Origin: JANOBJ01 sp031411575
GTDB lineage: Bacteria > Pseudomonadota > Gammaproteobacteria > Burkholderiales > Burkholderiaceae_C
Length of the DNA stretch: 6,260 nt
Direction of reading: 5' to 3'
Assembly (NCBI GenBank): GCA_031411575.1
Contig: JANOBJ010000355.1
Span: 1-6,260, forward strand
This document shows, piece after piece, positions 1 to 5,880 of this stretch (the first letter of the stretch is position 1; each line of letters begins with the position of its first letter). A program made the position numbers and the translations under genes. The notes below the pieces were generated by a model. That model saw only the letters and a list, made by a program, of their open reading frames with translations, did no database searches and was not told the origin of the DNA.

Positions 1-945
1 CGCCAGGCCAATGTCTTCGCTGGCCATGCGCACCAACCGCCGCGCCATGTACTTGGGGTCAGCCCCACCATCGAGCATGCGCACCAGCCAGTACAGCGAG
101 GCGTCGGGGTCCGAGCCGCGCACGGATTTGTGCAGCGCGCTGATGGTGTCGTAGAACTGCTCGCCCCCCTTGTCATAGCGGCGCATGCGTTCACCCAGCA
201 CCTTGAGCAGCCAGACGTCGGTGATCTCGGCCTGCTTTTCTTGCGTGGCCGCAATGTTGAGCGTCTCCAGGGTGTTGAGCAGGCGCCGGGCATCGCCGTC
301 GGCATACGCCACCAGTCGGTCAATTGCTATATTTTCGATAGCTAACAATGACCCACTGGCGAGGACCCTGGCCACTATTTGCTTCAAATCATCGTCTGAC
401 AGCGGCTGCAGCACATAGACCGCCGCGCGCGACAGCAGGGCCGAGTTCACCTCGAACGACGGGTTCTCGGTGGTGGCGCCGATGAAGGTGAACAGGCCGC
501 TTTCGACATGCGGCAAGAAGGCGTCCTGCTGGCTCTTGTTGAAGCGGTGCACCTCGTCAACAAAGACGATGGTGCGCCTGCCGCCCGGGGCAGAGCCCGT
601 GCTGCGGCTGTCGGGCTCGCCACTCGCGAGCAGGCTGTTTTCGAGCGGCGTGCCCTGCGCGATCTGCGCCTGCTCGACCGCCTCGCGGATGTCTTTCACG
701 CCGCCCAGAACGGCGCTGATAGTGATGAACTGCGCGTCAAAGGCGTCGGCCATCAGCCGCGCGATGGTGGTCTTGCCGACGCCGGGCGGGCCCCACAGGA
801 TGCAGCTGTGCGGCTGGCCCGATTCAAACGCGATGCGCAGCGGCATGCCCTCGCCCAGCAGGTGCTGCTGGCCAATCACCTCGCCCAGGGTTTTCGGGCG
901 CAGGCGCTCAGCCAGCGGCTGGTGGGGGGATGCGACAGGGTTCAA
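1..945 (-). CDS. rarA: Replication-associated recombination protein A (RarA/MgsA, AAA+ ATPase), 3' end missing
   Basis: RarA is a cytoplasmic AAA+ ATPase of the clamp-loader/RuvB-like group that acts at stalled replication forks (family knowledge). The 315 visible codons show the N-terminal signature PLAERLRPKTL (residues 10-20), Walker A GPPGVGKT (52-59), Walker B IVFVDEVH (126-133) followed by RFNKSQQDAFLPH, the sensor-1 stretch GATTENPSF (156-164), and DGDARRLLNTLE (216-227). The start of the C-terminal oligomerisation region (YDKGGEQFYD, SALHKSVRGSDPDASLYW) is also present. The family is usually about 440 residues, so roughly 120-130 are beyond the left edge. The start is TTG at 945-943: an in-frame TGA at 966-964 lies upstream, no ATG or GTG occurs between, and starting at the first internal ATG would remove conserved residues. 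No clear Shine-Dalgarno precedes it. Only 7 nt separate it from the lolA stop, so translational coupling is likely. Residues 95-121 form an extra S/G/P-rich loop relative to E. coli RarA. Confidence 0.95.
   Translation of the reverse strand, partial: MNPVASPHQPLAERLRPKTLGEVIGQQHLLGEGMPLRIAFESGQPHSCILWGPPGVGKTTIARLMADAFDAQFITISAVLGGVKDIREAVEQAQIAQGTPLENSLLASGEPDSRSTGSAPGGRRTIVFVDEVHRFNKSQQDAFLPHVESGLFTFIGATTENPSFEVNSALLSRAAVYVLQPLSDDDLKQIVARVLASGSLLAIENIAIDRLVAYADGDARRLLNTLETLNIAATQEKQAEITDVWLLKVLGERMRRYDKGGEQFYDTISALHKSVRGSDPDASLYWLVRMLDGGADPKYMARRLVRMASEDIGLA
321..389. repeat. AT-rich repeat-like segment inside rarA (candidate Comamonadaceae dispersed repeat)
   Basis: Seen directly: this 69-bp segment is much richer in A/T than the surrounding rarA sequence, especially 321-350. 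It contains a small inverted repeat GCTAT (326-330) / ATAGC (338-342) with a 7-nt loop, and a second one TGGC (357-360) / GCCA (371-374). It begins CAATTGCTAT and ends TTTGCTTCAAAT. From memory, short dispersed elements in Comamonadaceae genomes have this layout: an ATTGCTAT...ATAGCT end, a central imperfect hairpin, and a GCCA...TTTGCTTCAAA end. I infer this is a member or remnant. It encodes residues 186-209 of RarA in frame and does not disrupt the reading frame. Family assignment needs a genome-wide search. Confidence 0.5.
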
Positions 946-952
946 GGCACGG

Positions 953-1618
953 CTACTGCCGGATCACGTCCGCGCCCGAGGGCGGCTTGAACTGGAAGGC
1001 TTCGGCCGCGATCGGCGCATTGACGTCGAGCTTGCTGAAACGGATGACCGAGCGCTGGCCAAAGCTGTCCAGAATCTCGAGCGCAGCCAGTTCGCTGCCC
1101 TTGAAGCCGACGCGCACGGTTTGCAGCTGCCCGTCTTTGGCCTTGGGCGTGGCCAGCACCCATTGCAGGCCGTCCTTGTCGGACGCAGCGGCCGGCTGGG
1201 ATTCGAGATTGAAGTCGGCTTGCAATGCCTTGAGATCGGGTGCGGCGGCGATCAGCGCAGCCGGCGTCGAGCCCAGCACCGCTGCCTGCTTGCGCGCGGT
1301 CACCTGGTTCAAATCGACATCGTGCAACCACAGCGTCTGGCCGTCGGCCACGATCGATTGCTCAAACGGCTTGGTGTAAAGAAATTTAAAGCGGTTGGGC
1401 CGCAGGAATTCAAAGGTGCCGCTGGAGGTCTTGACGCGCGGAGCCTGTCCGTCTTTGGGCGGAGAGGTCACGGTCTGGGTGAAGGCCGCCCGGCCGCTCT
1501 TGGCGGTCTTGACGAAGCTTTCAAGGCTTTCCAGGCCCGAGGTCCCCGTCGCATGGACGTTTGTTGCTATCAATAAAGTAGCACCAAGGGACAGGATGGT
1601 CAGAAGTGTTTTTCGCAT
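953..1618 (-). CDS. lolA: Outer-membrane lipoprotein carrier protein LolA
   Basis: LolA is the periplasmic chaperone that takes lipoproteins released by the LolCDE ABC transporter and passes them to the outer membrane. The 221-residue precursor starts with a typical signal peptide: MRK, a hydrophobic stretch at residues 5-18, and a likely cleavage after VHA (A23/T24), giving a mature protein of about 198 residues, normal for the family. Family-type motifs follow: AAFTQTV (44-50), SSGTFEFLRPNRFKF (65-79), ADGQTLWLHDVDLNQVTAR (91-109), and the C-terminal FKPPSGADVI (210-219). The ATG at 1618 is chosen because it places the signal peptide at the very N terminus; a TTG at 1636 would add six residues. 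The Shine-Dalgarno is weak for either. It lies 53 nt after ftsK and 7 nt before the rarA start, as in the ftsK-lolA-rarA order of many Proteobacteria. Confidence 0.95.
   Translation of the reverse strand: MRKTLLTILSLGATLLIATNVHATGTSGLESLESFVKTAKSGRAAFTQTVTSPPKDGQAPRVKTSSGTFEFLRPNRFKFLYTKPFEQSIVADGQTLWLHDVDLNQVTARKQAAVLGSTPAALIAAAPDLKALQADFNLESQPAAASDKDGLQWVLATPKAKDGQLQTVRVGFKGSELAALEILDSFGQRSVIRFSKLDVNAPIAAEAFQFKPPSGADVIRQ
1564..1583. repeat. Short TTGCTAT-N8-TAGC motif inside the lolA signal-peptide region
   Basis: Seen directly: TTGCTAT (1564-1570), eight bases, then TAGC (1579-1582). The rarA segment has the same words with the same spacing at 324-342, in the same orientation. Here the motif also contains a 5-bp inverted repeat TGCTA (1565-1569) / TAGCA (1579-1583) with a 9-nt loop. 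It encodes about residues 13-18 of LolA, within the hydrophobic part of the signal peptide. It may be a fragment of the same repeat family, but no further match continues beyond it and chance resemblance is possible. Confidence 0.3.
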
Positions 1619-1671
1619 GAAGGTCAGACCCGGCAATGGCGCAAGGGTTCACTCCGAGTAAGGGTCAGCCA

Positions 1672-4020
1672 CTACTCGGCGCGCGTCGGCACCAGGATTT
1701 CACGCTGGCCGCTGCCGCTCATGGCGCTCACCAGGCCCGCTTTCTCCATGTCTTCGACCAGCCGGGCAGCGCGGTTGTAGCCAATCTTCAAGTGTCTTTG
1801 CACCAGCGAAATACTGGCTTTACGGTTTTTCAGCACCACCTCGACGGCCTGGTCGTACATCGGGTCTTTTTCGCCGCCACCCTCGCCGCCCAGCAGGTCG
1901 CCGTCTTCGCCGTCGACCGTGCCGCCTTCGAGCACGCCTTCGATGTAGTTGGGCTCACCGCCCTGCTCTTTCAGATAGGCCACCACGCGGTGCACTTCTT
2001 CGTCGCTCACAAAGGCGCCGTGCACGCGGATCGGAAAGCCCGAGCCCGAGTGCATGTAGAGCATGTCGCCCATGCCCAGCAAGGCCTCGGCGCCCATCTG
2101 GTCGAGGATGGTACGGCTGTCGATCTTGCTCGACACCTGGAACGCGATGCGGGTCGGAATGTTGGCCTTGATCAGCCCGGTGATCACGTCCACGCTGGGG
2201 CGCTGTGTGGCCAGAATGAGGTGGATGCCGGCGGCACGCGCCTTTTGCGCGAGGCGCGCGATCAGTTCCTCGATCTTCTTGCCGACCACCATCATCAGGT
2301 CGGCCAGCTCGTCGATCACCACCACGATGTGCGGCAGACGCTCCAGCGGCTCAGGCGCGTCGGGCGTGAGGCTGAACGGGTTGTAGATGAACTGCTCGCC
2401 GGCCTTGGCCTCGTCGATCTTGTGGTTGTAGCCCGCGAGGTTGCGCACGCCCAGCTTGCTCATGAGCTTGTAGCGCCGCTCCATCTCGGCCACGCACCAG
2501 TTCAGGCCGTGCGCGGCCTGCCGCATGTCGGTCACTACTGGTGCCAGCAGGTGCGGAATGCCTTCGTAGACCGACATCTCCAGCATCTTGGGGTCGATCA
2601 TCAGCAGCCGCACATCGCGCGCCTCAGCCTTGTACAGCAGCGACAGAATCATCGCGTTGATGCCGACCGACTTGCCCGAACCCGTGGTGCCGGCCACCAG
2701 CACGTGCGGCATCTTGGCCAGATCGGCCACCACCGGGTTGCCCACGATGTCCTTGCCCAGGCCCATGGTCAGCATGGACTTGCCTTCGTTGTAGATCTGC
2801 GAGCCGAGGATTTCGCTGAGCTTGATGGTCTGCCGCTTGGCGTTGGGCAACTCCAGCGCCATGAAATTCTTGCCGGGGATGGTCTCGATCACGCGGATCG
2901 ACACCAGGCTCAAGGACCGCGCCAGGTCCTTGGCCAACCCGACAATCTGCGAGCCCTTGACGCCGGTGGCGGGTTCGATTTCGTAGCGCGTGATCACGGG
3001 GCCGGGCTGTGCCAGCACCACCCGCACCTCGACGCCGAAGTCCTTGAGCTTCTTCTCGATCAGGCGGCTGGTCATCTCCAGCGTCTCGGGGGCCACGGTT
3101 TCCTGTCGGGTCAGCGCGCCGTCCAGCAGGTCCACCTGCGGCAGCTTGCTGTCGGGCAACTCGCGGAACAGCGGCTTCTGGCGTTCCTTGGCCACGCGTT
3201 CGCTCTTGGGCACGGCGATCATCGTCGGCTCGATCAGTACCGGCGCGGGGTGGTGCTCCTCGCTCTCGATGCGCTCTTCCATCACCACTTCTTCGCGTTC
3301 GCGCGCGGCCTGCTTGCCCAGGGCGAGGTCTTCGGCGATTTCGCGCTTCTCGCGGCGCGACGCGATCTGCGCGTCAATCCAGCCACCCAGCCGCTCGGCC
3401 ACATGGCCCCAGGAAAAACGGAACACGAGCGACGCGCCAATCACGCCCAGCGCGATGCCCAGCAGGCCCGAGCCGGTGAAGCCAAACCACTTGACACTGG
3501 CCGGCCCGATCAGATAGCCCAGCACGCCGCCACCATGGCCCGGCAGGCGCGGCTCAAACCGGTACAGGCGCGCCCACTCCAGCGCGGCGCTGGCGCACAG
3601 CAACACCACCAGGCCAACCCAGAATGCCGAGCGGCTGCCGGCCCAGCGCGCCAGCCGCGACGCCTGGGGGTGGGCCTGCGGCGGAGCGGCGGGCGCGTTG
3701 CCGCGCATCCACAGCGCCAGCGTGTGCAACCACCCCCGGACCCCGGCGGCAAAGCACCACCACACTGAAAAACCCAGCAGGAAATAGCTGGCATCGGCCA
3801 GCCAGGCCCCCAGTCGGCCGCCCCAATTGCGCACGGCGCCGCCGGTACCCGAGGTGGACCACGCCGCGTCCGAGGCGGAATGGCTGAGCAGCGCCAGCAA
3901 CCAGAAAGCCAGCGCCAGCAGGCCGAGGATCAGCCCGATTTCATGCGCGAAGCGTTGGGCGCCCGACCGGTCGGCCGAGCGGGAGGAAGTGGCGGTCAGG
4001 GTATCGAGCGAGTACGTCAT
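1672..4020 (-). CDS. ftsK: DNA translocase FtsK (short-linker type)
   Basis: FtsK sits in the inner membrane at the division septum. Its C-terminal motor pumps DNA toward dif and activates XerCD dimer resolution (family knowledge). The 782-residue product has about four N-terminal membrane segments (near residues 28-46, 77-95, 132-148 and 184-202). A charged linker (about 205-290) is far shorter than the E. coli linker and gives a SpoIIIE-like total length. The motor follows, with Walker A GTTGSGKS (444-451), Walker B IVVVIDELADLM (565-576) and LATQRPSVDVITG (603-615). After a Gly/Asp/Glu-rich hinge (about 697-719) comes the winged-helix gamma domain (723-776), which in this family reads KOPS sequences. 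The ATG at 4020 is fixed by an in-frame TAG four codons' length upstream (4029-4027). AGAGG lies 3 nt before it, a rather tight spacing. It follows the regulator gene by 37 nt and precedes lolA. Confidence 0.97.
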   Translation of the reverse strand: MTYSLDTLTATSSRSADRSGAQRFAHEIGLILGLLALAFWLLALLSHSASDAAWSTSGTGGAVRNWGGRLGAWLADASYFLLGFSVWWCFAAGVRGWLHTLALWMRGNAPAAPPQAHPQASRLARWAGSRSAFWVGLVVLLCASAALEWARLYRFEPRLPGHGGGVLGYLIGPASVKWFGFTGSGLLGIALGVIGASLVFRFSWGHVAERLGGWIDAQIASRREKREIAEDLALGKQAAREREEVVMEERIESEEHHPAPVLIEPTMIAVPKSERVAKERQKPLFRELPDSKLPQVDLLDGALTRQETVAPETLEMTSRLIEKKLKDFGVEVRVVLAQPGPVITRYEIEPATGVKGSQIVGLAKDLARSLSLVSIRVIETIPGKNFMALELPNAKRQTIKLSEILGSQIYNEGKSMLTMGLGKDIVGNPVVADLAKMPHVLVAGTTGSGKSVGINAMILSLLYKAEARDVRLLMIDPKMLEMSVYEGIPHLLAPVVTDMRQAAHGLNWCVAEMERRYKLMSKLGVRNLAGYNHKIDEAKAGEQFIYNPFSLTPDAPEPLERLPHIVVVIDELADLMMVVGKKIEELIARLAQKARAAGIHLILATQRPSVDVITGLIKANIPTRIAFQVSSKIDSRTILDQMGAEALLGMGDMLYMHSGSGFPIRVHGAFVSDEEVHRVVAYLKEQGGEPNYIEGVLEGGTVDGEDGDLLGGEGGGEKDPMYDQAVEVVLKNRKASISLVQRHLKIGYNRAARLVEDMEKAGLVSAMSGSGQREILVPTRAE

Positions 4021-4030
4021 GAACCTCTAG

Positions 4031-4064
4031 GGCCTGTTCCGGCTGGGCGCGCCAGCCTCAGGCC
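4031..4064 (-). other. Compound GC-rich hairpin at the regulator stop codon, just before the ftsK Shine-Dalgarno
   Basis: Two nested perfect 6-bp stems are visible: outer GGCCTG (4031-4036) with CAGGCC (4059-4064), and inner GGCTGG (4041-4046) with CCAGCC (4052-4057) around a 5-nt loop. Only a 4-by-1 internal loop separates them. The structure includes the TGA stop of the upstream gene (4060-4058) and ends next to CTAGAGG, the ribosome-binding region of ftsK. No U-tract follows on the minus strand, so it is not a standard intrinsic terminator. It could be a partial attenuator, an RNA processing or stability element, or a modulator of ftsK translation. The function is inference. Confidence 0.55.
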
Positions 4065-4729
4065 ATCGTCCCGAGTTCCTTGACGATCATCGAGCCGTTG
4101 TCCTGGGTGTCGATGAAGCCGCGTTCTTCGAGGTCTTTCATCACGCGGCTGACCATCTCGCGCGAGGCGCCGACCATCTTGGCGATGTCCTGGCGTGAAA
4201 TCTTGTCCTTGATGAGCATGGTGCCGTCGGCCTGGGGCTGGGCGAACTCAAGCAGCGCACGGGCCACGCGGCCGTACACGTCCATCAGCGCCAGCGATTC
4301 GATCTTGCTGTCGGCGTGGCGCAGACGCTGCACCAGGCCCTTCATGATGGCGTAGGCCATCGAGGTGTTCTCGGGCAGGCAGCGCGCGAATTCCACGCGG
4401 CCCAGCATCAGCACATCGGTCTGCACCTCGGCACGCACCGTGGCGGAATGCGGTTCGTTGTCGATCAGGCTCATCTCGCCGATGTAGTCGCCGGGCTGCA
4501 GCGTGGCCAGAATCACCTCGCGCCCACGCGCATCGGCAGTAAGCACGCGGGCCCGGCCGGTGAGCACGATGAACAGCGCATTGGACTTCTTGCCCTGCTC
4601 GACGATCTTTTCGCCGCGCTTGAAACGCCGCTTCACGATCGCATCGGCAACAGCTTCGGCCTGCGCCGCCGTCAGCATGGCAAACAGCGGGACTCGGCGC
4701 AACAGCTCCAGATTGGACAGCATCGACAT
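4058..4729 (-). CDS. Crp/Fnr-family transcriptional regulator
   Basis: This 223-residue cytoplasmic regulator has a cyclic-nucleotide-binding-type beta-barrel (about 12-125), a dimerisation helix (about 126-150) and a Crp-type helix-turn-helix (about 177-206). In the recognition helix SREMVSRVMKDLE, R190, E191 and R195 align with E. coli CRP R180, E181 and R185, suggesting TGTGA-like half sites. The ligand pocket keeps G84-E85 and S95 (CRP G71-E72 and S83), but the CRP phosphate-binding R82 is H94. The CRP T127/S128 positions read A139/D140, so cAMP binding is doubtful. There is no N-terminal cysteine cluster (one Cys, C117), so it is not an FNR-type iron-sulfur sensor. The ATG at 4729 is directly preceded by an in-frame TAG and has a perfect GGAGG (4742-4738) 8 nt upstream. 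It heads the leftward ftsK-lolA-rarA run and diverges from trxB. Ligand and targets cannot be read from the sequence. Confidence 0.93.
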   Translation of the reverse strand: MSMLSNLELLRRVPLFAMLTAAQAEAVADAIVKRRFKRGEKIVEQGKKSNALFIVLTGRARVLTADARGREVILATLQPGDYIGEMSLIDNEPHSATVRAEVQTDVLMLGRVEFARCLPENTSMAYAIMKGLVQRLRHADSKIESLALMDVYGRVARALLEFAQPQADGTMLIKDKISRQDIAKMVGASREMVSRVMKDLEERGFIDTQDNGSMIVKELGTMA

Positions 4730-4764
4730 CTAGCGTTCCTCCAGCGTTAAAAGCGATGGGTTCT

Positions 4765-4770
4765 TACAAT
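4765..4770 (+). promoter_or_regulatory. Candidate -10 element (TACAAT) of a trxB promoter
   Basis: TACAAT matches the sigma-70 -10 consensus at five of six bases and lies in the divergent intergenic region. The expected -35 position (about 4742-4747) is poor. Transcription would begin near 4777 and give a leader of about 100 nt before the ATG at 4880. The element overlaps the upstream in-frame ATG at 4769, which argues against that ATG being used. Just downstream are a dyad GCTGA (4774-4778) / TCAGC (4788-4792) and a near-perfect palindrome GTCGC-A-GCGAC (4795-4805), possible operator or leader-hairpin sequences. I find no good Crp site (TGTGA-N6-TCACA) in 4730-4879. Confidence 0.3.
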
Positions 4771-4839
4771 GGCGCTGATTGAAATCTTCAGCCAGTCGCA
4801 GCGACCGGCCCAGTTGATACTCGACCGACACCCCCAAAC

Positions 4840-4868
4840 TGTACACCCAGCCAGTCCCGGCTTAATCT
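4840..4868 (+). promoter_or_regulatory. Alternative trxB promoter candidate TGTACA-N17-TAATCT
   Basis: TGTACA (4840-4845) matches TTGACA at four of six bases, and TAATCT (4863-4868) is a weak -10 (three of six). They are 17 nt apart, the ideal spacing. Initiation would fall near 4875, leaving about 5 nt before the trxB ATG at 4880. That would fit the lack of a Shine-Dalgarno there and imply a near-leaderless mRNA. Both hexamers are imperfect, so this is a weak call. Confidence 0.22.
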
Positions 4869-4879
4869 GTTTTTCTACC

Positions 4880-5836
4880 ATGCCGTCTTCCAAACACGCC
4901 AAAGTCCTGATCCTCGGCTCCGGCCCTGCGGGCTATACCGCCGCCGTTTATGCGGCGCGCGCCAACCTCAACCCGGTGCTGATCACCGGCATCGCCCAGG
5001 GCGGCCAGCTCATGACCACGACCGATGTGGACAACTGGCCCGCCGACGCACAGGGCGTGCAGGGGCCTGAGCTGATGCAGCGCTTCCTGGAGCACGCCGA
5101 ACGCTTCAAGACCGAAGTCGTCTTCGACCAGATCAGCGCGGTGGATTTCAGCAAACGGCCGTTCACCCTGAAGGGCGACAGCGGCGACTACAGCTGTGAT
5201 TCGCTGATCATCGCGACCGGCGCATCGGCCAAGTACCTCGGCCTCCCGTCAGAGACGGCGTTCATGGGCAAGGGCGTGAGCGGCTGCGCCACCTGCGACG
5301 GGTTTTTCTACCGCGAGCAGGTCTGCTGCGTGATCGGCGGCGGCAACACCGCTGTGGAAGAAGCGTTGTATCTGTCCAACATTGCGAGCAAGGTGTACCT
5401 GGTTCACCGGCGCGACAAGTTCAAGGCCGAGCCGATCCTGGTGGACAAGGTGATGGACAAGGTCGCCAAGGGCAAGATCGAGTTGAAGCTGTTCAACACG
5501 CTGGATGAAGTGCTGGGCGACGCCAGCGGCGTGACCGGTGTTCGGCTGAAGAACACCAAGACCGGCGCCACCGAAGACCTGACGCTCAAGGGTTGCTTCA
5601 TCGCGATTGGGCACGCCCCCAACACCGAGATCTTCCGGGGCCAGCTCGCCATGGAAAACGGCTATATCACCACGCAAAGCGGCCTCAAGGGCTTTGCCAC
5701 CATGACCAGCGTGCCCGGCGTGTTTGCCGCTGGCGACGTGCAGGACCACGTCTACCGCCAGGCCATCACCAGCGCCGGCACCGGCTGCATGGCCGCGCTG
5801 GACGCCCAGAGGTATCTCGAGCAAAGCAGCACCTGA
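4880..5836 (+). CDS. trxB: Thioredoxin-disulfide reductase (TrxB)
   Basis: TrxB is a cytoplasmic FAD enzyme that uses NADPH to reduce thioredoxin. The 318-residue product has the FAD-binding GSGPAG (13-18), GGQLMTTTDVDNWP (41-54), ATGASAKYLGLP (112-123) and the redox-active CATC (C136, C139). It also has the NADPH-binding GGGNTA (153-158) with HRRDKF (176-181), where the arginines contact the NADPH phosphate in relatives, and the C-terminal FAD motif GVFAAGDVQD (280-289). Length is normal for the low-molecular-weight bacterial type. The ATG at 4880 is chosen because MPSSKHAKVLILGSGPAG gives the usual short N terminus. An in-frame ATG at 4769 would add 37 residues unlike any domain and lacks a ribosome-binding site. 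No clear Shine-Dalgarno precedes 4880 either. Two adjacent cysteines (C149, C150) just before the NADPH motif are additional to the active site. It is divergent from the regulator gene. Confidence 0.97.
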   Translation: MPSSKHAKVLILGSGPAGYTAAVYAARANLNPVLITGIAQGGQLMTTTDVDNWPADAQGVQGPELMQRFLEHAERFKTEVVFDQISAVDFSKRPFTLKGDSGDYSCDSLIIATGASAKYLGLPSETAFMGKGVSGCATCDGFFYREQVCCVIGGGNTAVEEALYLSNIASKVYLVHRRDKFKAEPILVDKVMDKVAKGKIELKLFNTLDEVLGDASGVTGVRLKNTKTGATEDLTLKGCFIAIGHAPNTEIFRGQLAMENGYITTQSGLKGFATMTSVPGVFAAGDVQDHVYRQAITSAGTGCMAALDAQRYLEQSST

Positions 5837-5868
5837 ACGGGCTGTACGGGACGTTTGGCGGAATTGGT

Positions 5869-5874
5869 TATAAT
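5869..5874 (+). promoter_or_regulatory. Consensus -10 element (TATAAT) of the rpmB promoter
   Basis: A perfect TATAAT stands in an AT-rich patch (5861-5877) after trxB. A TG two bases upstream (TTGGTTATAAT) is one base off an extended -10. No good -35 is found at 16-18 nt spacing, where the sequence reads around ACGGGA. Initiation is expected near 5881, which is exactly where the first inverted repeat of the leader begins. This probably drives rpmB. Confidence 0.55.
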
Positions 5875-5880
5875 TCAAGG

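Noticed and set aside
470..1576. Plus-strand open frame of about 368 codons crossing rarA and lolA
   Set aside because: It is antisense to two well-supported genes, crosses their junction and contains no known motif.
1619..1671. Terminator or promoter between ftsK and lolA
   Set aside because: Only a tiny ACTC-C-GAGT palindrome (1651-1659) is present, with no T-tract and no credible -10/-35 pair on the minus strand.
1636..3768. Long plus-strand open frame of about 710 codons opposite ftsK, rich in His, Gln and Arg
   Set aside because: It lies antisense to an unambiguous ftsK, has no recognisable domain and shows the His/Gln/Arg/Ala bias typical of a mirror frame in GC-rich coding DNA.
4811..4824. 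TTGAT near 4814 as an FNR-type half site
   Set aside because: The second half (ATCAA after four bases) is absent.
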